Source: Levilactobacillus tangyuanensis | GTDB taxonomy: Bacteria; Bacillota; Bacilli; Lactobacillales; Lactobacillaceae | Length of the DNA: 64,000 nt | Direction: 5' to 3' | Assembly (NCBI RefSeq): GCF_003946545.1 | Contig: NZ_RHOA01000001.1 | Coordinates: 248,001 to 312,000, forward strand | Shown: piece by piece, positions 16,150 to 23,715 of the stretch | How the letters are laid out: each line of letters starts with the position of its first letter | Position numbering within the stretch: position 1 is the first letter of the stretch | Made by a program: the position numbers and the translations under genes | The notes under the pieces: generated by a model | Databases searched by the model: none | What the model saw: only the letters and a program-made list of their open reading frames with translations | What the model was told of the DNA's origin: nothing

Positions 16150-17268
16150 ATGGATTATGAAGAGAATTGGAAGAGAATTGGTTTAATCGGTATCGTAATC
16201 CTAGGTCTGGGGGCTGGCTTGTTTGGTGGTCCAACGGCTCAGGCGATGACGACAGTTGATCAATCGAGCGCGGCATTGGTAAATCCGGGGACCTTACGGA
16301 CTTTGGACGATGCCCAAGTGCATTTCACTCCGGTACCCAGGACGTATGCTACGGCGGCCAACTTAAATGGCATCAATAAAATTGTCAGTGATCGGGGGAA
16401 CCCGGTCACCTTCGCTACGACCTATTTGTTGCCAATTCCTGGTTATGACCATCAAGCTTGGGGTGACCCACAGAGTGAAATGGTGGTTGGCCGGTATCTC
16501 TACGTGATTTATTGCCCGACTGCCTGGCATAATCGTGGTCGGATCGTTCGTTTTGATATGGCCAAATTGGAAAATTTACAGGCCACACCGGTTGATATTC
16601 AACGGGTCTACAGCGCGGCGGCTGACAGCTCCGCTCATGAACGGGCCATTCGAACAGCCATCAAGGTGGGGCCGGCGTTTGTCACGGGGCATGGCCAATC
16701 GCTGGCCTTCGATTGGCGAACGCATAGCCTTTACATGTGGTGTGATCGGGAATCGGCTCCACGGGTTCCCGTGAACCAATTCGGTTATCTTCAACAGATT
16801 AGTCCAAAGAGTTTGCGACCAGTTCATAGGATTCGATTCCGCCTTAGGGCAGGTGAATTCGCGGTGCCTGGTGGCCATGTCTTAGCCTTCGATCGTAGCG
16901 GCCGAGCCTACTTTTGGACCCGACCAAACAATCACGAGGTCCGGCTGTACCAAGGCCGAGTGGGTCGGCGGCATGTGATCTTTCGTCTGACGAAGCAAGT
17001 TCTGGCACACGGGCCAGGCACGCGGGTTCAAAGCCTGGCGTTCAATCCGCATAACGGTCGGCTATATTTGGTTGCCGACGACTCGATTGCCAGCCTTCCG
17101 GTGGCCAAGTTAGCTGGGGATGGTCACCTGACGAGCGCCGATGTTCACTGGACGCATTTTGCCTCCAAACGTGAGTTTGAAGGACTGAGCTTTGCTGCCA
17201 ACGGGCGGGCGTACCTAATGAGCAATCACCAACCAGAAGTGTTGACGAGTGATTCGCTCAGCTGGTAA
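16150..17268 (+). CDS. Secreted protein of unknown function, propeller-like repeats (paralogue 2)
   Basis: A 372-residue paralogue of the upstream gene, sharing most motifs (DHQAWGDPQ, TGHGQSLAF, LYMWCDRE, GGHVLAFDRSGRAYFW, LYLVADDSIASLP, EFEGLSF). The first in-frame ATG, 16150, lies only two bases after GAGGGG (16142-16147). A better spaced ATG at 16157 is out of frame because AAGAGAATTGG is tandemly duplicated at 16160-16181; removing one copy restores MKRIGLIGIVILGLGAG as a classical signal peptide start. Translation as it stands would begin MDYEENWKRIGLIG, still compatible with export but probably weak. The tandem pair suggests a recent duplication with specialisation. Confidence 0.7.
   Translation: MDYEENWKRIGLIGIVILGLGAGLFGGPTAQAMTTVDQSSAALVNPGTLRTLDDAQVHFTPVPRTYATAANLNGINKIVSDRGNPVTFATTYLLPIPGYDHQAWGDPQSEMVVGRYLYVIYCPTAWHNRGRIVRFDMAKLENLQATPVDIQRVYSAAADSSAHERAIRTAIKVGPAFVTGHGQSLAFDWRTHSLYMWCDRESAPRVPVNQFGYLQQISPKSLRPVHRIRFRLRAGEFAVPGGHVLAFDRSGRAYFWTRPNNHEVRLYQGRVGRRHVIFRLTKQVLAHGPGTRVQSLAFNPHNGRLYLVADDSIASLPVAKLAGDGHLTSADVHWTHFASKREFEGLSFAANGRAYLMSNHQPEVLTSDSLSW
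16160..16181 (+). repeat. 11-bp tandem duplication at a signal-peptide start
   Basis: AAGAGAATTGG occurs twice in direct succession (16160-16170, 16171-16181) immediately after ATG 16157. It shifts the frame of the well-placed start. Confidence 0.9.
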
Positions 17269-17292
17269 TTCATTTATTTATAATTAGTTTGA

Positions 17293-17320
17293 GGGTGTGA
17301 CGATGGTCACACCCTTTTTT
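17293..17320 (+). terminator. Rho-independent terminator
   Basis: GGGTGTGAC (17293-17301) and GTCACACCC (17306-17314) are perfect arms followed by six T. Confidence 0.9.
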
Positions 17321-17427
17321 ATATAGGGTGGCAGCCATAATAAAACTTATGAGACGTTTAAGGCCCGTCCGCTTTCGAAGCTCGTATAATGAAATTATAA
17401 TATGGCTTGAACTGGGACTTGGACTGG

Positions 17428-17610
17428 GTCGCCTACGGTGGCCAGACGCCGCCCCATGAGGCAGACCTGAGGCCTGAAAGGCGGTCCTCAGGGCAACTTT
17501 GACCCTCACCAAAACCGTGAGTCCCAAAGATTGGCCAGTCCTCTAAACCGGGGAACCCACCCGGTTAAGACGACATCCACGGGGCTCTGTCTGGCCACCT
17601 TCGGCTGAGA
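17428..17610 (+). repeat. Structured repeat element, copy A
   Basis: First copy of a family of about 190 nt. Helices in order: closing stem GGTGGCCAGAC (17437-17447) with GTCTGGCCACC (17589-17599); P2 CCTGAGG (17466-17472) with CCTCAGG (17486-17492); P3 CTCAC/GTGAG around CAAAACC; P4 GTCCTCT (17538-17544) with AGACGAC (17568-17574, one mismatch) and an inner AACCGGG/CCCGGTT. Forms a direct tandem with copy B at 223-bp spacing. Confidence 0.85.
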
Positions 17611-17650
17611 ACTTTCGAGTCATTTGTTCTTGGCTGTGGGATGAGATTTG

Positions 17651-17833
17651 GTCGCCTACGGTGGCCAAACGCCGCCCCATGAGGCAGACCTGAGGCCTGA
17701 AGAGCGGTCCTCAGGGCACCTTTGACCCTCACCAGAACCGTGAGTCCCAAAGGTTGGCCAGTCCTCTAAACCGGGGAACCCACCCAGCTAAGAGGACATC
17801 CACGGGGCTCTGTCTGGCCACCTTCGGCTGAGA
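17651..17833 (+). repeat. Structured repeat element, copy B
   Basis: Near-identical to copy A. P4 is GTCCTCT (17761-17767) with AGAGGAC (17791-17797), now fully paired. After it, GGATGAGATT, the bases that precede the 5' end of copy B, recurs near 17862-17872, followed by a degenerate GGTCACTTACGATGGCTGG, a remnant of a third unit. The spacer 17900-18095 shows no gene. Confidence 0.85.
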
Positions 17834-18095
17834 ACTTTCGAGTCATTTGTTCTTGATCCTGGGATGAGATTGGGTCACTTACGATGGCTGGATTTTTTGG
17901 TTGGAAGTATCTGGCGGTTTTAAAGGGATTTATCAACTGAAACATTCAATGGCCAGATGCTGATTATTTAACTTGAAATAACGGTCTGATTTCGGAAAGA
18001 TATAAGGTTTCATGGAGACCAATGTCTCCTCTGGTCAGGAGCGTGCCAAGTGATTGGAAACGTAGGGAGCTGTTTTTGATTTTGGTTTTCCATGG

Positions 18096-18285
18096 GATCT
18101 TAGCCAAAGGTGGTTAGGGGCGGAGTCCTGTGACAGTGGTGTTGGTCGGGGCCTTGCCGACCTACAGCACGGGCCGTCCTTCGAGCCACACGGTCTTGGT
18201 ATGGCTTGAAGGCGAGCTTTCAGACCGCCTCTCAGGCTGGAAGCGGGCCCCATAGGACGGAGCCCCTAACCGCCGACGGCGGTCC
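18096..18285 (-). repeat. Structured repeat element, copy D (minus orientation)
   Basis: In plus-strand coordinates the closing stem is GGTTAGGGGC (18112-18121) with GCCCCTAACC (18262-18271), then GTCCT (18125-18129) with AGGAC (18254-18258), and P4 GGTCGG (18144-18149) with CCGACC (18157-18162). Read on the minus strand it aligns with copies A-C, including CCGCC..CGGCGG at the 5' end, ATGGGGC, GCCTGA.A..CGGTC, and CACCTTTGGCT at the 3' end. Confidence 0.8.
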
Positions 18286-18367
18286 AATATCAAGAAAAAA
18301 GTCAGAGACCGCCTTCGACGGTCAACATAAAAGAGACTAACTAGAGAAAAAGAGTAGGGGTGGTTTG

Positions 18368-19678
18368 ATGGGATTACAACGAGGATTGAAGGGACTGTGG
18401 CGTCTCAATCAACGGACGAGTCAGTGGCGGGCAGTATGGGCCATTAAGGAAGCTTTGCGGGTCGCTTATCCATTTATCTTGGTCATGACGATCATTGATT
18501 TTGTCGGGCAAAGTTTTTTGGCCGGAAGCGGGTTCTTTTTCCAGATTTATCATGTTGGGACTTGGCTGCCGGGCCTGGAAACCTGGCGGGAACTGTTTCA
18601 GGCGGTTAGCACGGTGGTGAATGGGGTCGTCGCCGTAATGATTGCCTTCATCACGGGTCATTATTTAGCGCGGACGTATCGGAGTGATGCGATCGCCGTC
18701 GGGGTGATGAGTGCCCTGGCCTTTTTGACACTGAATGTGAATTATCAGGCGCTCGGTCAAACCGACCGTGGGGGTGACCAATTAACCCAATTCGTCGAGG
18801 GCAACCTAGGCCCACAGGGGATTTTCCTGGCCATCGTTGTCGGGCTAACCGTTGGTTGGGCCGGTAGTCGACTGATGCAGGCCTTGCGTAAGCTTCAATT
18901 GCGGCACCCTAAGTGGCAGCTGTCGTGGACCGGTCGCGTGGCCTGGCCACTGGCGTTGGTCTTATTGATCACGACGGGTCTGGGCTACGGTTTAAGCTGG
19001 GTTTCGGCCGGTGGACTGAACGGCCTGGTTTATCAGGGATTGAGTGCCTTGGTCACCAATCCCGGTCACCGTGGCCTGATGATCCTGGGGGTCACCGCCT
19101 TGAATAACATTCTATGGTGGCTTGGCCTGATTGGGCCAGTCTCTCTAGCTGGCAATAGTTCGGTGACTAGCCTGCAAAATCTGGCCTATGCCGTCCAACA
19201 CGGTTCTGGATGGGGTGCACCCAATCCAATTACCTTACATACTTTGGGCGACGCCTACGCTAACTTTGGGGGTGCCGGGATGACGCTGGCCCTGATCATT
19301 GCGATTTGGATCGGTTCACGTCAAACCAGTTACCGCCGCGTGGCTAATCAGACATTTTTGCCTAATCTGGTCAATTTAAACGAACCGACACTCTTGGGAT
19401 TACCACTCTTATTCAACCCTATTTTACTAATTCCATTCGTCTTAGCACCGGCCGTGAACATTGTCGTAGCCTGGTTTGCCTTAACCTGGAAATTAGTGCC
19501 ACCGATCGTATATCCCGTGCCCCGCACGACGCCGGGCCCCTTGATTGCTTATCTGGGGACCGGTGGGGATTGGCGGGCCCTGGTTCTAAGCGTGATTTGC
19601 TTGATATTATCCGTCTTAATTTATTTGCCATTCGTGCGGTTACTGAATGACCAAGGGGGTGACCGCGATGCGGCGTAA
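18368..19678 (+). CDS. PTS system EIIC component, lactose/cellobiose-type, orphan
   Basis: Ten-helix sugar-transport membrane subunit of 436 residues. The EIIC signature NLVNLNEPTLLGLPLLFNP (about 340-358) corresponds to the substrate-binding FNINEPVxFGLPIxxNP loop of CelB/LacE-type permeases, with the key NEP intact. No EIIA or EIIB domain is fused or adjacent, so it must use partners encoded elsewhere or be regulatory. AGGGGTGG precedes ATG 18368. It overlaps the next gene by 11 bases, indicating one operon with a DUF915 hydrolase. Sugar specificity is not readable. Confidence 0.85.
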   Translation: MGLQRGLKGLWRLNQRTSQWRAVWAIKEALRVAYPFILVMTIIDFVGQSFLAGSGFFFQIYHVGTWLPGLETWRELFQAVSTVVNGVVAVMIAFITGHYLARTYRSDAIAVGVMSALAFLTLNVNYQALGQTDRGGDQLTQFVEGNLGPQGIFLAIVVGLTVGWAGSRLMQALRKLQLRHPKWQLSWTGRVAWPLALVLLITTGLGYGLSWVSAGGLNGLVYQGLSALVTNPGHRGLMILGVTALNNILWWLGLIGPVSLAGNSSVTSLQNLAYAVQHGSGWGAPNPITLHTLGDAYANFGGAGMTLALIIAIWIGSRQTSYRRVANQTFLPNLVNLNEPTLLGLPLLFNPILLIPFVLAPAVNIVVAWFALTWKLVPPIVYPVPRTTPGPLIAYLGTGGDWRALVLSVICLILSVLIYLPFVRLLNDQGGDRDAA

Positions 19679-20555
19679 TTGGTGGCGTTGGCTATTACTC
19701 ATGGTGATGATTGCCGTGATCTTCGTGCCCAGTGTGGCCTGGATGCATCGGCGGGTTGCCAAATACAAGACGGTCTATCGAACTCCGTTGAATCCAACTA
19801 TTTTAATTCCCGGGTCTAGTGCCAGTCAAAATCGGTTTGACGAGTTAATTACGGAGCTACGCAAGGAAACCAAAGTGGTGCACAGTGTCTTGAAGGTTAA
19901 GGTTGCCGAGAACGGGCAGCTTTCCTATACCGGTTCCATTCGCAAAGGGGACAATCAGCCCTTTATTGTGATCGCCTTTGATAATAATCATGATGGGTAC
20001 AGCAATATTAATAAGCAGGCTGCCTGGTTGAACATTGCCTTTAAGGACCTGGTGAAGACGTATCATTTTAATCATTTCTCCGCGTTGGGTCACTCGAATG
20101 GTGGACTCATTTGGACCCTGTTCCTGGAGAAATACTTTGCGCAAACGTCGCGGGTCGATATCGACCGATTAATGACGATTGCGACCCCGTATAACATGGA
20201 GTCCGCCAGCACCACTAAGCGAACGGATATGTTAAATGAGCTGGTTAAGTATCGTGAAAAGTTGCCGGCAAAACTGACGGTATACTCCGTGGCCGGAACG
20301 GAAAATTATTCCAGTGATGGTACGGTGCCTGCCAACAGTGTTAACCAAGGAAAATATGTCTTTCAAAACCACGTTGCCCACTATACCCAAATCACGGTTA
20401 CCGGCGATCAGACGACGCATTCGGACTTGCCGCAAAACAAACAGATTGTGCTCTTAATTCGGCAGTATCTGTTACAGGAAAGTATTCCGGCTAAGGATCG
20501 GGCGAAGCAGACCGTCAATCGCCGCGCGTTGAATGGCGATCCAGATTTGCCGTAA
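19668..20555 (+). CDS. Membrane-anchored alpha/beta hydrolase (DUF915 type)
   Basis: A 295-residue protein with an N-terminal signal anchor (WWRWLLLMVMIAVIFVPS, about 4-21) and an extracellular alpha/beta-hydrolase domain. ILIPGSSASQ forms the oxyanion loop, GHSNGG (about 140-145) carries the nucleophile Ser, SDGTVPANS supplies the acid Asp, and a His near TTHSDLPQN completes the triad. ATG 19668 is preferred, with AAGGGGGTG at 19653-19661. It is coupled to the EIIC gene. The family is annotated as cell-surface hydrolase with no proven substrate. Confidence 0.85.
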   Translation: MRRNWWRWLLLMVMIAVIFVPSVAWMHRRVAKYKTVYRTPLNPTILIPGSSASQNRFDELITELRKETKVVHSVLKVKVAENGQLSYTGSIRKGDNQPFIVIAFDNNHDGYSNINKQAAWLNIAFKDLVKTYHFNHFSALGHSNGGLIWTLFLEKYFAQTSRVDIDRLMTIATPYNMESASTTKRTDMLNELVKYREKLPAKLTVYSVAGTENYSSDGTVPANSVNQGKYVFQNHVAHYTQITVTGDQTTHSDLPQNKQIVLLIRQYLLQESIPAKDRAKQTVNRRALNGDPDLP

Positions 20556-20560
20556 GCATT

Positions 20561-20569
20561 TGGTATAAT
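20561..20569 (+). promoter_or_regulatory. Extended -10 promoter of the LysR gene
   Basis: TGGTATAAT is a perfect extended -10, 22 bases before the start codon. No -35 is evident. Confidence 0.6.
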
Positions 20570-20590
20570 GATTTTGAGGAGGTGACCGTC

Positions 20591-21448
20591 ATGAATTTTC
20601 GTCAATTAGACTATTTTTTAGCGGTTGCGAACGCGGGCCAAATTACGGCGGCTGCCCAACAGTTACACATGGCACAACCGCCGTTGAGTCATCAGCTGAA
20701 ACAATTGGAGGATGAACTGGGCGTTCAACTCCTGCGTCGCTCACCAAAGGGCGTGACGTTAACGCCGGCAGGAAAATTGCTCCGTGACTATGCCCAACAG
20801 TTGGTGGACTTACGAGAACGGGCGAACAGTCAGGTTCGGTCGTTGGGGCAGGGCTTAGCAGGTGTCCTGTCGGTGGGGGTGGCGTCTTCTTCGCTGGGCG
20901 CCACCCCCAACAGCAAGCTACAAACCCTAACTCGTCATTATCCTAAGGTACAAATTCGATTATTTGAGGACAATACCTATGGCCTGATTGACCGATTGGA
21001 TAAACACCTGATCGACATCGCCATCGTGCGGACACCATTTACCGCGCCAGGATTAACGGCCAAGGCCTTGACGACGGAGTCCATGGCGGCGGTGGTTCCG
21101 AAGAAGTATGACCATTTTTCCGGGGCAACCATTCGGGTTGAGGATCTGGCAGATGTTCCCCTAATCATCTATCGGCGCTTTACCCAACTCTTCCAAACGA
21201 CCTTCGACCAGAAGGGCATCGACCCGTTCATTGCCTGTACCTGTGACGATGCACGGACGGCGGTCCAGTGGGCCGAGGACCACATGGGGGTGGCGATTGT
21301 GCCCCAGTCGGTGGCCGAGGCCGGTAGTGGGTTAGCCACCAATATTCGGCCGATTCGCTATCAACCCTGGCGAACGACCCTGCAGTTGGTTTGGCCAGCT
21401 GCCGTAACGCCGAGTCCGTTGATGCAGCGGTTCATCGATAGTTATTGA
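20591..21448 (+). CDS. LysR family transcriptional regulator
   Basis: A 285-residue LTTR. The N-terminal winged helix MNFRQLDYFLAVANAGQITA leads into AAQQLHMAQPPLSHQLKQLE (about 22-41) and the wing LRRSPKGVTLTPAG. A periplasmic-binding-like effector domain spans about 90-285. The strong GAGGAGGTGA at 20577-20586 marks ATG 20591. LTTRs usually control a divergent gene, but here the upstream gene runs in the same direction; the closest candidate target is the TauE/SafE exporter downstream. Effector unknown. Confidence 0.92.
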   Translation: MNFRQLDYFLAVANAGQITAAAQQLHMAQPPLSHQLKQLEDELGVQLLRRSPKGVTLTPAGKLLRDYAQQLVDLRERANSQVRSLGQGLAGVLSVGVASSSLGATPNSKLQTLTRHYPKVQIRLFEDNTYGLIDRLDKHLIDIAIVRTPFTAPGLTAKALTTESMAAVVPKKYDHFSGATIRVEDLADVPLIIYRRFTQLFQTTFDQKGIDPFIACTCDDARTAVQWAEDHMGVAIVPQSVAEAGSGLATNIRPIRYQPWRTTLQLVWPAAVTPSPLMQRFIDSY

Positions 21449-21478
21449 CCAATTTTAAATATATGCTGAATACAAATT

Positions 21479-21522
21479 AAAGCCGCCATCCATATTTTTT
21501 AGATATGGATGGCGGCTTTGTT
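21479..21522. terminator. Terminator with 17-bp perfect stem
   Basis: Arms 21479-21495 and 21503-21519 (core AGCCGCCATCCATAT) are perfectly complementary, followed by TGTT. The tract 21523-21714 contains a short CTGGCG/CGCCAG hairpin but no gene. Confidence 0.75.
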
Positions 21523-21714
21523 ATGCGATCGATTCCAAGCCCGTTAAACGGGGATTGTGAGGCGGCTCTGGCGTAAGTGACGCCAGGAAAGTGACAAAGG
21601 GCCTTTCGTTCATCTATGAACATATAGGCTGTTGCAAAATGATCATCCCTGTTATAACAGCACCTTAGATTGTGATTAACGTTCAATCAGATGGTGCGAC
21701 AACGTTTGACTAGC

Positions 21715-21743
21715 TTGCACGGTGATCGGTAAAGACTCATAAT
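21715..21743 (+). promoter_or_regulatory. Promoter of the TauE/SafE operon
   Basis: TTGCAC (21715-21720), exactly 17 bases, and CATAAT (21738-21743), 33 bases before the start codon. Confidence 0.55.
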
Positions 21744-21776
21744 TACCCGTAGAATGAATTGAGAGGAAGTTGCCTT

Positions 21777-22622
21777 ATGATGCAAACAGCTTTACTCATG
21801 CTGGGAGTTGGGATCTTCGCTGGGATTGCGGGATCGATCCTGGGAATTGGTGGGGGTATGATCATCACGCCAATTCTAACTCTGGGGATGGGATTAAATA
21901 TTAAATACGCGATTGGTGCCAGTATCATTGCGGTTATCGCAACGAGTTCCGGCGCCACGATCGCCTACCTACGCGACAATGTTTTAAATCTACGCGTCGC
22001 CATGTTCTTGGAAATTGCCACCACGATTGGGGCCATTGTTGGGGCGCTCTTAACGGGTATCCTGGATCCAAAGTATCTCTATTTATTGTTCGGCTGCCTG
22101 CTGGTCTTCTCGGGCTGGAACATGGTTCGGAAGCTTCGGCGGGGTCAAGAGGTCCTACAACGAGTGGAACCGGATAAGATTGCGGCCAAGCTGAAATTAA
22201 ACGGAAGTTATTATGACAAGGCCGAAATGAAGGACATTGACTACCAAGTCGAGAATATTCCGGCCGGCTTCTCCGTGATGTTTGGTGCCGGCGTGGCCAG
22301 TGGTCTCTTGGGTATCGGTTCGGGGGCCTTCAAGGTGATGGCCATGGATACCTTCATGAAGATGCCTCTGAAGCCATCGAGCTCGACCTCGAACCTGATG
22401 ATGGGGGTTACGGCCGCGGCCAGTGCGACGGTCTACTTCTTTAACGGAGCCATTTTGCCTGGTATTGCAGTTCCCATGGCCTTGGGAATCCTAGGCGGTG
22501 CCGTGGTTGGGTCCCGGATCATGCAGGTCTTACCGGCTAAATGGATTCGAATTGTCTTCATTCCGGTGATTCTGTATATTGGTCTCCAGATGTTATTCAA
22601 AGGTTTGGGGGTGCACTTCTAA
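21777..22622 (+). CDS. TauE/SafE family (TSUP) sulfite/sulfonate exporter
   Basis: Membrane transporter of 281 residues with about eight helices in two homologous halves. The repeated glycine-rich motif is seen as GSILGIGGGMIITPILTLG (about 20-38) and again in GLLGIGSGAFKVMAMD. The family moves sulfite, sulfoacetate and related anions. GAGAGGAAG precedes adjacent ATGs at 21777 and 21780. It is coupled (TAATG) to a DUF1634 protein, its usual partner. Substrate is inferred from family only; the location near trx-cstR fits sulfur chemistry but is not proof. Confidence 0.9.
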   Translation: MMQTALLMLGVGIFAGIAGSILGIGGGMIITPILTLGMGLNIKYAIGASIIAVIATSSGATIAYLRDNVLNLRVAMFLEIATTIGAIVGALLTGILDPKYLYLLFGCLLVFSGWNMVRKLRRGQEVLQRVEPDKIAAKLKLNGSYYDKAEMKDIDYQVENIPAGFSVMFGAGVASGLLGIGSGAFKVMAMDTFMKMPLKPSSSTSNLMMGVTAAASATVYFFNGAILPGIAVPMALGILGGAVVGSRIMQVLPAKWIRIVFIPVILYIGLQMLFKGLGVHF

Positions 22623-22999
22623 TGGCAGATAAGCAAACGGCAACTTCAAAGGAAATGCTACAGGTAGAATCGGTTATCGGTCGGATTCTCCAAGTAGGGG
22701 TGATCTTCTCTGCGATTGTGATGGCCATTGGGTTGGGACTCTTTCTGATTACGGGCAAGTCCGGCTATCCCGGCACGATGGTTCCCCGGCAAATGGGGTT
22801 AATCCTGCAGGGAACGTGGCAGTTAAAACCCTATGCCATTATGATGCTGGGCGTCTACTGCCTGATCTTGACCCCCGTCTTACGGGTCGTTGTTTCCATC
22901 TACGCCTTCTATAAGGAACGGGATCACCTGTACGTAGCGATTACGACACTGGTTTTGTTCATCCTCATGGTGGCCCTGTTCATTGGGGTTCATGGGTAA
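22622..22999 (+). CDS. DUF1634 membrane protein, partner of the TSUP exporter
   Basis: A 125-residue protein with three hydrophobic segments (about 18-40, 65-85, 98-122) and a polar N-terminus (MADKQTATSKEML). DUF1634 genes habitually follow TauE/SafE genes; here the start codon overlaps the exporter stop. The gene ends before a clear terminator. Biochemical role is unknown. The longer frame beginning at 22541 lies inside the exporter and is not the real start. Confidence 0.85.
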   Translation: MADKQTATSKEMLQVESVIGRILQVGVIFSAIVMAIGLGLFLITGKSGYPGTMVPRQMGLILQGTWQLKPYAIMMLGVYCLILTPVLRVVVSIYAFYKERDHLYVAITTLVLFILMVALFIGVHG

Positions 23000-23018
23000 C
23001 TTTCAAAGATCATTAATT

Positions 23019-23056
23019 GGTCCAAAGACTGGTCTATTCAGTCTCTGGGCCTTTTT
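23019..23056 (+). terminator. Rho-independent terminator
   Basis: GGTCCAAAGACTG (23019-23031) pairs with CAGTCTCTGGGCC (23039-23051) with few mismatches, followed by five T. Confidence 0.8.
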
Positions 23057-23120
23057 GCGTTCTATGAGATTATCATGAGAAAATATGCTAAACTAACTGT
23101 AATTAGGTTGACGGAATAAG

Positions 23121-23301
23121 TCCGCCTACGGCGGCCGAACGCCGCCCCATGAGGCAGACCTGAAGCCTGAAAGGCGGTCTTCAGGGCAACTTTGGCTCTC
23201 ACAAGAGACGTGAGTCCCAAAGATTGGCCAGTCATCTAAACCGGGAGAACCCCCCAGCTAAGATGACAACCACGGGGCTCTGTTCGGCCGCCTCCGGCTC
23301 G
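23121..23301 (+). repeat. Structured repeat element, copy C
   Basis: Same fold as copies A and B with compensated changes: closing stem GGCGGCCGAAC (23130-23140) with GTTCGGCCGCC (23282-23292); P2 CCTGAAG (23159-23165) with CTTCAGG (23179-23185); P4 GTCATCT (23231-23237) with AGATGAC (23261-23267). The spacer to copy E (23302-23451) carries no gene. Confidence 0.85.
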
Positions 23302-23451
23302 AGATTTTCGACGACATTTTCGTTAGCGGGTATTCAACAAAAATAATGGTTAATTTAATTAACAGGAATACTCCTGTTCGGTGGTTACTTTGGAGATACC
23401 TGGCGACGGAAACCGTGGCAGTTAGTGGGTTCTTGACTGGTCTTTTCCTGG

Positions 23452-23641
23452 GATCTTAGCCAAAGGTGGTTAGGGGCGGAGTCCTGTGATAGTGGTGTTA
23501 GTCGGTGGGCTGCCGACTTACACCACGGGCCGACCTGCGAGCCGCACGGTTTTGGTGGGGCTTGCAGGCGAGCTTGCAGACCGTTTTTCAGGCTGGAAGC
23601 GGGCCCCATAGGACGGAGCCCCTAACCGCCGACGGCGGTCC
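23452..23641 (-). repeat. Structured repeat element, copy E (minus orientation)
   Basis: Closely similar to copy D. Closing stem GGTTAGGGGC (23468-23477) with GCCCCTAACC (23618-23627); P4 GTGGTGT (23492-23498) with ACACCAC (23520-23526) and AGTCGG (23500-23505) with CCGACT (23513-23518), where D has GGTCGG/CCGACC. It faces copy C tail to tail, as D faces A and B. Confidence 0.82.
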
Positions 23642-23715
23642 AATAGCCAGGATCAAATCTTGGCGAACAATCATGAAAATTAACCGACATAAAACTTGAG
23701 AAAGGCGATGACGTC

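Noticed and set aside
14983-17268. Firm call of helveticin J bacteriocins
   Set aside because: Only the order of a few aromatic/Gly motifs is similar; no convincing identity.
17270-18253. Minus-strand frames starting MGLTVLVRVK and MGPASSLRGG, with further copies at 23385
   Set aside because: They coincide with the structured repeats, recur only because the repeats recur, and have no proper ribosome sites. The paired base changes preserve helices rather than protein.
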